22,893 nucleotides of DNA. Source: JAAYUK01 sp964392915 (GTDB lineage: Bacteria; Nitrospirota; Thermodesulfovibrionia; Thermodesulfovibrionales; Dissulfurispiraceae). A program made the translations under genes and the position numbers. The stretch spans positions 1 to 22,893 of the forward strand of contig CAYMRS010000040.1 of NCBI GenBank assembly GCA_964392915.1, in the 5' to 3' direction. Shown in pieces: positions 16,501-22,893 of this stretch. The notes under the pieces were generated by a model, which saw nothing but the letters and a program-made list of their open reading frames with translations, did not search any database and was not told the DNA's origin. How positions within the stretch are numbered: position 1 is the first letter of the stretch; each line of letters opens with the position of its first letter.

Positions 16501-17119
16501 ACTCGGGCCGGTCAATCTCGGCACGCTTGAAGAATACGATGAACTCAAAAACCGTCATGACTTCCTGACAAAGCAGCAGGAAGACCTGACGATGTCGATT
16601 GCTGAACTGGAAGAGGCAATCGCACGCATCAACCAGACGACCCGCCGTAAGCTTCGGGAATCATACGAATCCCTTCGCTCGAAGTTTACCGAAGTCTTCA
16701 CAACGCTTTTCGGCGGCGGACGCGCAGACATCGTGCTGACCGACGAGGAAAATATACTTGAAGCCGGACTTGATATCATTGCGCAGCCGCCGGGGAAAAA
16801 GCTCCAGAACATCAACCTGCTGAGCGGCGGCGAAAAAGCACTGACCTCGCTTTCGCTGCTTTTTGCCGGATTCCTGCTCAAGCCGAGTCCTCTCTGCATC
16901 CTTGATGAAGCGGATGCCACGCTTGACGAATCCAACACAACCCGCTTTGCCCAGATGATACGAGAACTTTCGCGCGACACGCAGTTCGTCGTCATCACGC
17001 ACAACCGCACCACAATGGAGGCAGCCGACAATCTTTACGGCATCACCATGGAAGAGCCCGGCGCATCAAAAACCATTTCGCTCCAGCTGAGCGAGATAGA
17101 AGCCGTCGGCGTGGCCTGA
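13529..17119 (+). CDS. smc: SMC chromosome condensation/segregation ATPase
   Basis: 1196 residues, normal full length for bacterial SMC. The start at 13529 gives the family's usual MKIREIELNGFKSFGDRT; an upstream extension to 13430 is hydrophobic and lies over the promoter. Walker A is GPNGCGKSN (31-39). Two long heptad-rich coiled coils flank a hinge at about residues 500-660 (LSDLLSADKEHELAIEAAL ... GFITAGQGKH). The C-terminal head has the signature LLSGGEKAL and Walker B LCILDEADATLDE. SMC dimers with ScpA/ScpB load onto and compact DNA. No scp genes are in view. The gene is divergent from dsrA with a 186-bp shared upstream region. Confidence 0.97.
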   Translation: MKIREIELNGFKSFGDRTVISLHDGVTIIVGPNGCGKSNIVDAFRWVLGEQSARSLRGERMDEVIFQGSSSRKPKGMAEVQLSILLAPSPPKDESSAAELSGKDGAAGDSIVVARRLYRSGESDYLLNKRSCRLKDIKDLFLDTGLDVKSYSILDQGRIGEILNSKPIDRRFLIEEVAGVMKYKARKAEALSKLESSKENIQRINDIVHEVRRQLNSLDRQVRKAERYKRLIDELKEIELRIARREFLHLSEQLAGVTAELEQFHEKDASKRAELSTAENELETRRVGMLDKEKILTALEQTLYEKERAVSEAEKRIAVLKTTVENIRNTIARLSSIETEGAAKKIELAERLVELEDREQSHQAHIEQISEALREKREATAAIEAAIAEQETALEEKRKALFSASDRLSSRRNELSRLQSSSETLAYKESVALRDMEGIAQGIAAAEAGMAEADAQVAARNTEIARLKAEVGQFAEEAEALRCQIEEKKAALAQERELLAANASRIDSLRDLLVDRTLLDFLTDSGNRLQVSGTTLSDLLSADKEHELAIEAALSEKLNALILERPEDVLAAVEVVREKQLGQTTIFYTGIGEKPGVRRSESSTIAGHPAVLGKASDFIKAEHVAAEHAVRHVLDHVYIARDIRSAIDAFQAHPDIPCVLVTLGGELISSTGFITAGQGKHILKRKREIKELRQTVEKQQAAISTIEQELLLLNETLTVCVDSIREAEAAAVEAEKKVSLLQHQQCVHREDRERRERRRSFLDTELVTIATEKETLKTALAEKNRDISQLEIEHQTVNVAMAAIQALLAGVREEYEQERTHIEDMRLEIASFTEKLIAVSREKQATEDAISETEEKNSIAAEDIAANTAKIADSATKLMEMENSIKSNVEEAATLRQAREHQREAIAAEKEGLLGFENGLRKLRAGIDELSQQLADRRSLSVELRMKLEAIETGMRQKYGIEIVQTEIALEGFDLGEDTEKVESLNEKIRELGPVNLGTLEEYDELKNRHDFLTKQQEDLTMSIAELEEAIARINQTTRRKLRESYESLRSKFTEVFTTLFGGGRADIVLTDEENILEAGLDIIAQPPGKKLQNINLLSGGEKALTSLSLLFAGFLLKPSPLCILDEADATLDESNTTRFAQMIRELSRDTQFVVITHNRTTMEAADNLYGITMEEPGASKTISLQLSEIEAVGVA

Positions 17120-17288
17120 CAGTCCGGAAAAAACGAAGCCCGAAATACTATAGAACAACAATGCAAAACAATACCCGGCACGGCACACAATCGCTGCAAA
17201 AAATAACTGCTCGTGCGGTCTCGCAGTCTTCCACCCTCTGCGCCAGTCTGCTTCCCGGCCTGAACCTTCACCTTTGCGGGCTGCCGTC

Positions 17289-18698
17289 ATGAGTTCCCTC
17301 TTTTCCCTTCCCGGCATCGACATCTCGACAGAGCCTGAAGATCTCGTCTGCTACAGCTACGACGCATCTGTTGCAGAGCCGTCGCTGCCTTACGCCGTTG
17401 CCTGGCCGAAAAGCGCGGCTGACGTCTCCCGCCTTGTCCGTCATGCAGCAGAACATGAAATGGCAATTATACCCCGCGGAGCAGGCACCGGCATGGCGGG
17501 CGCATCCATACCGACGGTTACGGGCGCCATAGTGCTCAGCTTCGAGCGCATGCGAAAAATTCTCGAGATCGACACGCAGAATCTTCAGGCCGTTGTCGAG
17601 CCCGGCGTGGTAAATGCGGCGCTTCAGAAAGAGCTCGACTACAACGGTTTTTTCTATCCGCCCGACCCTGCGAGCATGGCAATCAGCACCATCGGCGGCA
17701 ACGTCGCGACGAATGCCGGCGGACCTCGTGCCGTAAAGTACGGCGTGACCAGAAACTATGTGATGGAGCTTGAGGTGGTCCTTGCCGACGGAACCATCCT
17801 CACTGTCGGCGGAAAAATGCAGAAACGGGTTGTCGGCTATAGCCTGAAAGACCTTATCGTCGGCTCAGAAGGCACGCTGGCGATCGCCACTAAGATTCGT
17901 CTGCGAGTACTGCCGCAGCCTGAAGATCTGATGACCCTTCTTGTTGTGTTCAGGGATTTGGAGGCTGCCGGGACCGCGGTGCCGCGCATTCTTGCCGCTA
18001 AAGTAATCCCGCGCGCACTTGAGTTCATTGATCGTTCAGCCATCGATGTTGTTGAAAAATACAAGCCGACTGGCCTTCCTGCAGGCAGCGAGGCGCTGCT
18101 GCTCATCGAACTGGATGGATATCCGACCACCATTCGGAAAGAAGCGGATCGCGTCGCATCGGTCTGCTCCATGCTTGGCGGCGAAGTAACGGTCGCTGAA
18201 GACCGCTTTGCGCGGGAACGTCTCTGGGAAGCCCGTCGCGCACTATCGCCCGCGCTGAAACATATGAACCGGCGCAAGATTAATGAAGACATCGTTGTTC
18301 CGATCGAGCGGCTCGCCTTTGTCCTGAAAGAGCTGCGAAGCCTTTCCGAGCGCTCCGGGATTCCGATAGTGAGCTTCGGCCACGCCGGAGACGGCAACAT
18401 CCACGTCAACATCATGGTCGAAAAAGAGAGCCCGGACGCCTATCGACAGGGGCTGGATCTCGTGCGCGAGGTTTTTTCAATGGCAATAACGGCGGGAGGT
18501 TCCATCTCGGGGGAACATGGCATCGGCATTCTGAAAGCGCCATATGTCGATATGGAGCTGAAAGCGCGGGAGCTGGACATCATGCGTGCCATCAAACGAA
18601 CGTTTGATCCGAAAAACATCCTGAACCCCGGCAAAATATTTTCGCAGGCGCCGAGGACTTTCGAAGATAAGGATAGCCAAAACCCTCTGTTTGAATAA
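17289..18698 (+). CDS. FAD-linked oxidase, GlcD / D-lactate dehydrogenase type
   Basis: 469 residues from ATG 17289. The N-terminal FAD-binding domain (FAD_binding_4; PRGAGTGMAGASIP at about 62-75, PPDPASMAISTIGGNVATNAGG, then VGSEGTLAIAT) and the C-terminal oxidase domain with SFGHAGDGNIHVN and SGEHGIGILK are typical of glycolate oxidase GlcD and D-lactate dehydrogenases. It oxidises a 2-hydroxy acid; in sulfate reducers this usually means lactate as electron donor, but the substrate is not fixed by sequence. No HdrD-like partner follows. No clear Shine-Dalgarno is present, and a TTG at 17274 is the alternative start. It lies 169 nt after smc. Confidence 0.9.
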   Translation: MSSLFSLPGIDISTEPEDLVCYSYDASVAEPSLPYAVAWPKSAADVSRLVRHAAEHEMAIIPRGAGTGMAGASIPTVTGAIVLSFERMRKILEIDTQNLQAVVEPGVVNAALQKELDYNGFFYPPDPASMAISTIGGNVATNAGGPRAVKYGVTRNYVMELEVVLADGTILTVGGKMQKRVVGYSLKDLIVGSEGTLAIATKIRLRVLPQPEDLMTLLVVFRDLEAAGTAVPRILAAKVIPRALEFIDRSAIDVVEKYKPTGLPAGSEALLLIELDGYPTTIRKEADRVASVCSMLGGEVTVAEDRFARERLWEARRALSPALKHMNRRKINEDIVVPIERLAFVLKELRSLSERSGIPIVSFGHAGDGNIHVNIMVEKESPDAYRQGLDLVREVFSMAITAGGSISGEHGIGILKAPYVDMELKARELDIMRAIKRTFDPKNILNPGKIFSQAPRTFEDKDSQNPLFE

Positions 18699-18756
18699 AC
18701 TGCGGAAAGGCGAAAAGCGGTAGTTGCCCCCTGCAGTTTCATTCTGACTCTTTTTT
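18697..18756 (+). terminator. Weak terminator-like structure after the FAD oxidase
   Basis: AAACTGCGG (from 18698) can pair with CCTGCAGTTT (ending 18739) with one bulged base and a long inner loop. A TTTTTT run lies 12 nt beyond at 18751-18756. The distance makes it uncertain. Confidence 0.3.
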
Positions 18757-18790
18757 CCCTTCTCCTGAGCGCTGAATTCTGATTTTAGAC

Positions 18791-18820
18791 TTGACGAAAA
18801 ACAGAGGGTTTTCGTAACAT
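18791..18820 (+). promoter_or_regulatory. Promoter of tRNA-Lys
   Basis: TTGACG at 18791-18796, an 18-bp spacer and TAACAT at 18815-18820 place a start near 18827, about 10 nt before the mature tRNA. Confidence 0.5.
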
Positions 18821-18836
18821 AACAGTCTATTTCGAT

Positions 18837-18918
<82 letters not shown>

Positions 18919-18920
18919 TC

Positions 18921-18957
18921 AAAAGGTTGTTCCGAATAATCGGGACAACCTTTTTTT
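18921..18957 (+). terminator. Rho-independent terminator after tRNA-Lys
   Basis: A 14-bp stem with one G-T pair (AAAAGGTTGTTCCG against CGGGACAACCTTTT), loop AATAAT, running into a seven-T tract. It lies immediately inside the element, 2 nt past the attachment repeat, so the element supplies the terminator now used by the tRNA gene. Confidence 0.88.
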
Positions 18958-19388
18958 ATTTGTTCTGCCGTCCACTCCAATCCCTTATGGAGGTCCGACA
19001 GCACCCTGCCTGTCGCCGTCCGCCTTTGCACAGTCATTCATGGTATCATTCAACAATCCGACTATAGCAGCCAAACAGACGCTACCGGATCGTCGGCAAC
19101 GTGGTGACGGAGTGGCATTAGAAACATGAGAAAATTCATCAAGAACGGGTAGCTATAACTCATGAATTATGAACCTCAGACAGCAAAGTGCTTAGCCATA
19201 GCAGCACCCGGGCGGCACGGTGCTAATAGGACCCAAAACGGCTGATTGCAGCCATACGGATCCGAAAGCAATGGCGTCTCTGTCATAAAGAGCGAGAGGC
19301 AAGTCACTATTTGAGCTAAATGGACTAATTTAACGCTCTGATAGCAACTAAACAAAGGCTGATTGCAATCAGGTTGCAATGGAACAAT

Positions 19389-19620
19389 ATGCGCCCGGCA
19401 GCCAATATGTCCAAATTTTGCAATTTCCTGGACACGTTATCGGGATATGTCCATGCTAAGGACATGAGATAGAATCGACAAGACAAAACCGATCAGCCGC
19501 TATCGCACCGATATAGTCAAGAACGTCATCGACAGCATCATCATACCTGATCTCGAAAATGCCTGCCTCCCCGTCAGTCGCGACATGATCAGGCATGCGC
19601 TTTTTGCATTGCGGGATTAA
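19389..19620 (+). pseudogene. Possible small gene broken by a frameshift, family unknown
   Basis: Reading from ATG 19389 (or 19407) gives MSKFCNFLDTLSGYVHAKDM, which then stops at 19470. Moving one frame forward near 19467 continues as DRIDKTKPISRYRTDIVKNV and on through IIIPDLENACLPVSRDMIRH to ALFALRD and a stop at 19618. The joined product of about 70 residues looks like one compact helical protein, and its downstream half has G/C-rich third codon positions like a real gene. There is no ribosome site and I do not recognise the family. It could be a decayed cargo gene of the element, or chance. Confidence 0.3.
19408..19464. repeat. Paired TGTCC/GGACA inverted repeats with a 40-bp period
   Basis: TGTCCA (19408-19413) faces TGGACA (19429-19434), and TGTCC (19448-19452) faces GGACA (19460-19464). 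The left arms lie in a 9-bp direct repeat ATATGTCCA exactly 40 bp apart. This looks like a double protein-binding site or a transposon-end remnant. It overlaps the start of the broken frame at 19389. Confidence 0.45.
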
Positions 19621-19649
19621 GGCAAGATTGCGACAATAACAGATAAACA

Positions 19650-19823
19650 ATGAAATTGCAGGCAGTTAGTGCACTATTTTAATTGTCTATTACACCATTC
19701 TGCCCAACTGGCGGCTATCAGAACTTTCTCGCGCATGACATTTCTGGGATAAATGATGAAGATGGCTTGGGGCTGGAGCTATTCAGCGGTGGCCTTATTG
19801 ACAGAATTGGCATCTGTGTATAA
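19650..19823 (+). pseudogene. Possible remnant open frame with an in-frame stop
   Basis: ATG 19650 reads MKLQAVSALF, hits a TAA at 19680, then continues in the same frame to a TAA at 19821 as a plausible stretch that includes GGYQNFLAHDISGINDED and LELFSGGLIDRIGICV. There is no ribosome site and no family match by eye. The methyltransferase promoter overlaps its end. It may be the eroded tail of another cargo gene, or fortuitous. Confidence 0.2.
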
Positions 19824-19826
19824 ACT
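19798..19826 (+). promoter_or_regulatory. Promoter of the restriction-modification operon
   Basis: A perfect TTGACA (19798-19803) with TAAACT after 17 bp (19821-19826), or TATAAA after 15 bp (19819-19824, preceded by TGTG). The start would fall near 19832, some 20 nt before the methyltransferase ATG. Confidence 0.65.
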
Positions 19827-19844
19827 GGTATATATTTTACCCAG
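19825..19844. promoter_or_regulatory. Candidate operator between -10 box and ribosome site
   Basis: The stretch CTGGTATATATTTTACCCAG contains GGTA-N7-TACC (19827-19841) and the overlapping CTGG-N12-CCAG. It spans the -10/+1 region and touches the AGAGG ribosome site at 19843-19847. It is a natural place for the methyltransferase's own N-terminal DNA-binding domain to act. This is inference from layout; the dyad is short and imperfect. Confidence 0.35.
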
Positions 19845-19852
19845 AGGTTATT

Positions 19853-20998
19853 ATGTCCCAAATTCATATCAAGCTTGATGATAAGATTCACCGGCAGTTG
19901 CGGCGCACGGCAAAAGACAATAATTACAGCGTTCAGGAACTCGTTTCCAAGTATCTCATGCTTATTGCTGAGGATAGCTCGCTGTCTCTCTTTCATGCCA
20001 AAACAACAGAGTCTGATCTGGAAAAGGCCCGTTTTACCTTTATCGATCTCTTTGCTGGCATTGGAGGTATACGGTTGGCTTATCAGGCGCAAAACGGCAA
20101 GTGTGTCTTCTCCTCAGAACGGGATCGCTGGTGCCAGAAAACATACTTTGAAAATTTCGGGGAGATACCGCATGGAGATATCAATGATATTGCACCTAGC
20201 GAGATTCCCGATCATGACATCCTGACCGCCGGTTTCCCCTGTCAGCCGTTCTCTATTGCGGGTGTTTCAAAAAAGAAAAGCCTCGGGCGGGCTCATGGGT
20301 TCAAGGACGAAACTCAGGGGACGCTTTTTTTCAGAATTGCGGAAGTCCTTGAAAAGAAACGACCCAAGGCATTCATGCTCGAAAACGTGAAGAATCTCAG
20401 GGGGCATGATGGCGGGAATACATTCCGGGTTATTGAAGGGGCCCTGCGAGAGCTTGGCTACGCCATATTTTCCGACGTTATTGATGCAGCAAAGTACGTG
20501 CCTCAGCACAGGGAGCGACTCTTTATTGTCGGCTTTGACAAAAAGGTGTTTGGTGATTCGCCTGACTTCAGATTCCCGAAATCTCCGAAAAAAGCACCAA
20601 CATTGAAAACGGTGCTGGAATCGAGAGTGGATAAGAAATATGTGCTCTCGGACAAGTTGTGGAACTATCTTGTAGGGTATGCTGAGAAACACCGGCTAAA
20701 GGGCAATGGATTTGGATACGGTTTGTTTGATCGGGACTCCGTGACTCGCACTCTCAGTGCCAGATATTATAAAGATGGTTCTGAAATCCTGATCAAGGTT
20801 CCCCGCTCCAACCCCCGCAGGCTGACCCCTCGGGAATGTGCACGGCTTATGGGATTCAAGGATACATTCAAAATCCCGGTTTCAGATACGCAGGCGTATA
20901 AGCAGTTCGGCAATTCCGTGGCTGTTCCGGTTGTTGAGGCGGTTGCTGCTGAGCTTGTCAGGACCTGCTCGCCATTTTTCAGGACATCATGTATGTAG
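19853..20998 (+). CDS. DNA (cytosine-5) methyltransferase, Dcm/EcoRII-like, with N-terminal ribbon-helix-helix domain
   Basis: 381 residues. The core has the m5C motifs in order: I FIDLFAGIGG (63-72), IV GFPCQPFS with nucleophile C130, VI ENVKNL (E177), VIII QHRERLFIVGF (from 218), IX RRLTPRECARLMGF, X QFGNSVAVPV. The target-recognition region (KGNGFGYG, then VTRTLSARYYKDGSEIL) is close to that of Dcm and M.EcoRII/M.SsoII, so the target is probably CCWGG or CCNGG with the inner C methylated. Residues 2-42 look like a ribbon-helix-helix: strand QIHIKLD, helix KIHRQLRRTAKDN, helix SVQELVSKYLMLIAE. This suggests autoregulation. ATG 19853 has AGAGG 5 nt upstream. First gene of the island operon. 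Confidence 0.95.
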   Translation: MSQIHIKLDDKIHRQLRRTAKDNNYSVQELVSKYLMLIAEDSSLSLFHAKTTESDLEKARFTFIDLFAGIGGIRLAYQAQNGKCVFSSERDRWCQKTYFENFGEIPHGDINDIAPSEIPDHDILTAGFPCQPFSIAGVSKKKSLGRAHGFKDETQGTLFFRIAEVLEKKRPKAFMLENVKNLRGHDGGNTFRVIEGALRELGYAIFSDVIDAAKYVPQHRERLFIVGFDKKVFGDSPDFRFPKSPKKAPTLKTVLESRVDKKYVLSDKLWNYLVGYAEKHRLKGNGFGYGLFDRDSVTRTLSARYYKDGSEILIKVPRSNPRRLTPRECARLMGFKDTFKIPVSDTQAYKQFGNSVAVPVVEAVAAELVRTCSPFFRTSCM

Positions 20999-21017
20999 AT
21001 TCGTAGTATAATGCTTC

Positions 21018-21476
21018 ATGTCTGACGTTGTTGATGTCGCCACACGAAGCCGGATGATGTCCGGCATACGTGGCACTGATACCAAGCTTGAGCTTCTGAT
21101 AAGAAGAGGCATACACGCCTGTGGATACCGGTTCAGGCTTTATGACAAAAGACTGCCTGGCAAACCCGACCTTGTATTTCCCAAATATCAAGCCGTTATA
21201 TTTATTCACGGCTGTTTCTGGCATACGCATGACTGCTTTCTTTTCAGGTGGCCTGCATCCCGGACAGCTTTCTGGACGCAGAAATTGATTGCAAACAGAC
21301 AGCGCGATGAGCAGAATAAGGATGCTCTGCTTTCGATGGGCTGGCGGGTCATGACAGTATGGGAGTGCATCTTGCGCAAACCCGGAATAAACCGGGACCA
21401 GGCATTGAACAAGGTGTTGCATACAATTGATCGCTGGATTTGCTCAAAGCGGCAGACTGCTGAATTGCGGGGTTGA
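21018..21476 (+). CDS. vsr: Vsr very-short-patch mismatch endonuclease
   Basis: 152 residues with the full Vsr set at positions matching the E. coli enzyme: catalytic D51 (GKPDLV), H64 and H69, zinc ligands C66, H71, C73 and C117 (HGCFWHTHDC; VWEC), and the mismatch-wedging aromatics F67, W68 and W86. Vsr nicks 5' of the T in T:G mismatches that arise when 5-methylcytosine deaminates, in CTWGG-like sites. Its partner is thus the upstream methyltransferase, whose stop lies 19 nt before. No clear Shine-Dalgarno is present; a TATAAT at 21007-21012 sits 5 nt before the ATG. Length is normal. Confidence 0.95.
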   Translation: MSDVVDVATRSRMMSGIRGTDTKLELLIRRGIHACGYRFRLYDKRLPGKPDLVFPKYQAVIFIHGCFWHTHDCFLFRWPASRTAFWTQKLIANRQRDEQNKDALLSMGWRVMTVWECILRKPGINRDQALNKVLHTIDRWICSKRQTAELRG

Positions 21477-21521
21477 TTAACATTACTAACCACTTATGCA
21501 AATCGGGAGTGGAGAATCCCA

Positions 21522-22721
21522 TTGTTTGAACTGAAGAAGGTATTGATTGATCCTGACAATGTTGATACGATTTTCTGCAAAATCCTTACGCCCAACGATG
21601 ATTCCGGACGGCATGGGGTTCTTATTCCTGTCACTGCCTACAGTATTTTCCCCCAGATTGCCAATTTTGATTCGACAAGACAGGAAAATTATACGGAACG
21701 AATAATAACCCTGTGGAAGAGCGGGGCAGATATTCAGAGGAAAGGCAGTTCATACAAACACTACTACCGCTATCCCGAACGTCGCATCACCGCATTGGGT
21801 TCCCAAAAGCTTGATGCAGCACCCGCAAATTCCATGATTCTTGTCGCTCGGCACAAGGACAATAACCGCACATTTGAAATACATGTCTTTTACCCTGAAG
21901 AAACTTCTTACCAGCGACTTGTTGAAGACCTGAAAATTGCATTGATCAAGCCCGGCATTTTTTATCTCGACAAGGAATGGGATGTCCGGAAGCATGTAAA
22001 ACAATCTGAAGCTTTGCTGGAACTGCTCGAATACTTTGATGGCATAAAAGCCAAGGGATTCGTCCGCACACTAAGGCCGGGGCCGACTGGCGTAGGGTAT
22101 ACGTTTGAAACTCTCATGGGAATCAAGGAAAACAATGACAGTCTTGCCGACTTTCGGGGGATCGAGATAAAAACATTCCGGTCTGCCGAAATGAAAATGA
22201 ATGTTGCCGAAAAAACCAATCTTTTCCTGAAAGAACCTCGCTGGTCCGATGGGCTTTCCAATATGGCTGAACGTGTCAGAAAATACGGCTACATTGATGA
22301 TGACGGTCGATATGCCCTTTATTCTACGGTCAAGATAGACGAGAACAGTCACAATCTGAAATTCGCAATTACAAGCCCCGAGGAGAAGGTGCATATCGAG
22401 AAACAGTCCGTCCCGATTGCGTTTTACCGGTACAACGACATTCAGAAAAGACTTGAAGAAAAACATAATGAAACAGCCTTTATTGCTGCGCAGTCAAAGG
22501 GGAAAAGTAGCGCAGAAGAGTTTCACTATAGGACGCTGACATATTGCATGAATCCATCCATTGCGTCTTTCATGACATTGCTTGCAAGCGGCAGTGTCAT
22601 GCTTGAACTGCGAATGCATATTAGTGCCACCGGAGGGGTGCGCAATCATGGCACCGCATTTCGTGTCATAAAAAACAGGATCCCGGATTTGTTCGAGACG
22701 GTTCGCTGCTTGAGGGATTGA
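21522..22721 (+). CDS. Restriction endonuclease: EcoRII-N/B3-like domain plus MvaI/BcnI-type nuclease
   Basis: 399 residues from a TTG start (GGAG 7 nt upstream). The C-terminal part, from about residue 165, fits the MvaI/BcnI family: D210-x4-E215-x-K217 (ADFRGIEIKT) has the same 5+2 spacing as MvaI D50/E55/K57, and the segment SEALLELLEYFDGIKAKGFV resembles the family's N-terminal helix. MvaI is only about 246 residues. The extra N-terminal 150 carry KILTPNDDSGRHGVLIPVTA, resembling the K-x-LS-x-NDTG...IPK pattern of the EcoRII-N/B3-like effector-binding domain. The enzyme should cut unmethylated CCWGG or CCSGG-type sites. It lies 45 nt after vsr; the TTG may keep its level below that of the methyltransferase. 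Confidence 0.85.
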   Translation: MFELKKVLIDPDNVDTIFCKILTPNDDSGRHGVLIPVTAYSIFPQIANFDSTRQENYTERIITLWKSGADIQRKGSSYKHYYRYPERRITALGSQKLDAAPANSMILVARHKDNNRTFEIHVFYPEETSYQRLVEDLKIALIKPGIFYLDKEWDVRKHVKQSEALLELLEYFDGIKAKGFVRTLRPGPTGVGYTFETLMGIKENNDSLADFRGIEIKTFRSAEMKMNVAEKTNLFLKEPRWSDGLSNMAERVRKYGYIDDDGRYALYSTVKIDENSHNLKFAITSPEEKVHIEKQSVPIAFYRYNDIQKRLEEKHNETAFIAAQSKGKSSAEEFHYRTLTYCMNPSIASFMTLLASGSVMLELRMHISATGGVRNHGTAFRVIKNRIPDLFETVRCLRD

Positions 22722-22826
22722 TGATCAAGCTTCTTCGTCAGGCGCCCAAGAATAAACCCACTAACTTACTGATATTATGAAACATTTATTGTCTTTTCAA
22801 GCCCTCGTGAATCTCTGCAAACACTT

Positions 22827-22877
22827 CTCTTAATCAGTGGGTCGCAAGTTCGAATCTTGCATGGCTCACCATCGAAA
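22827..22877 (+). repeat. Right attachment-site repeat (tRNA-Lys fragment)
   Basis: 51 bp, 50 identical to 18868-18918, starting at the anticodon loop and including the T arm, acceptor 3' strand, CCA and 6 further bases. Upstream sequence (AACACTT) does not match the tRNA 5' half, so this is a fragment and not a second tRNA gene. It marks the far end of the element. The 105 bp between the nuclease stop and this repeat show no gene. Confidence 0.88.
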
Positions 22878-22893
22878 ACACCAGAGGCCTCAA

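Larger units (their letters stand above)
18958..19797. other. Long stretch without an intact gene inside the island
   Basis: About 0.84 kb with no complete, convincing gene. It holds two decayed-looking plus-strand frames (19389-19620 and 19650-19823) and an 11-bp direct repeat GGCTGATTGCA at 19240-19250 and 19357-19367; the second copy sits in the perfect palindrome CTGATTGCAATCAG (19359-19372). It also holds TGTCC/GGACA inverted repeats at 19408-19464 and many TTGCA motifs. No recognisable integrase or transposase domain was found by eye on either strand. Between 18960 and 19240 I see nothing I can name. Confidence 0.6.

Noticed and set aside
16019..16558. Minus-strand frame of 179 codons inside smc
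   Set aside because: It lies wholly within the SMC coiled coil and head region in antisense and has no recognisable domain.
19456..19650. Minus-strand 64-codon frame starting with TTG (IFEIRYDDAVDDVLDY)
   Set aside because: No ribosome site, and its third codon positions are less biased than those of the opposite plus-strand frame over the same bases. I cannot support both, and neither is secure.
22827..22872. A second tRNA-Lys at the right edge
   Set aside because: Only the anticodon loop to CCA is present. The D arm, 5' acceptor strand and 5' anticodon stem are missing, so it is an attachment-site fragment.

Overview
The window looks like a bacterial chromosome from a dissimilatory sulfite/sulfate reducer. 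It carries dsrA, dsrB, dsrD, dsrN, dsrC and a complete dsrMKJOP set within about 12.4 kb, nearly all on the minus strand. dsrD and a DsrC with both redox cysteines favour the reductive direction over sulfur oxidation. Order and protein style fit Nitrospirota (Thermodesulfovibrio-like) or deltaproteobacterial-type reducers; I cannot settle the phylum from this window alone.

Left part (1-13.5 kb). A cut-off exported protein gene and a VOC-fold enzyme gene lie at the left edge. The dsr locus then reads right to left: dsrA-dsrB-dsrD (siroheme sulfite reductase and its small activator), trmL (tRNA 2'-O-methyltransferase), dsrN (siroheme amidation), a zinc/HEAT-like protein, dsrC (sulfur carrier), an RsbRD-N-type protein, then dsrM-K-J-O-P (membrane complex linking quinone and periplasmic redox to DsrC). 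One plus-strand gene, a CYTH phosphatase-type protein, sits convergent with dsrD. Hairpins mark the ends of dsrABD, trmL, dsrC and dsrP.

Middle part (13.5-18.7 kb). A full SMC condensin ATPase gene is divergent from dsrA and is followed by an FAD-linked GlcD/D-lactate dehydrogenase-type oxidase.

Right part (18.8-22.9 kb). A tRNA-Lys(CTT) gene is followed by about 3.9 kb of different character, which ends at a 51-bp repeat (50/51 identical) of the tRNA 3' half. This is the signature of an element integrated in a tRNA gene. Its intact cargo is a compact restriction-modification system: a Dcm/EcoRII-like m5C methyltransferase with an N-terminal ribbon-helix-helix domain, a Vsr mismatch endonuclease, and a restriction enzyme that appears to join an EcoRII-N/B3-like domain to an MvaI/BcnI-type catalytic domain. 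No integrase is visible. The 0.9 kb between the tRNA and the methyltransferase holds decayed-looking reading frames, inverted repeats and a promoter. This island is the most unusual part of the window: the methyltransferase may regulate its own operon, and all three proteins point to a CCWGG/CCNGG-type target.
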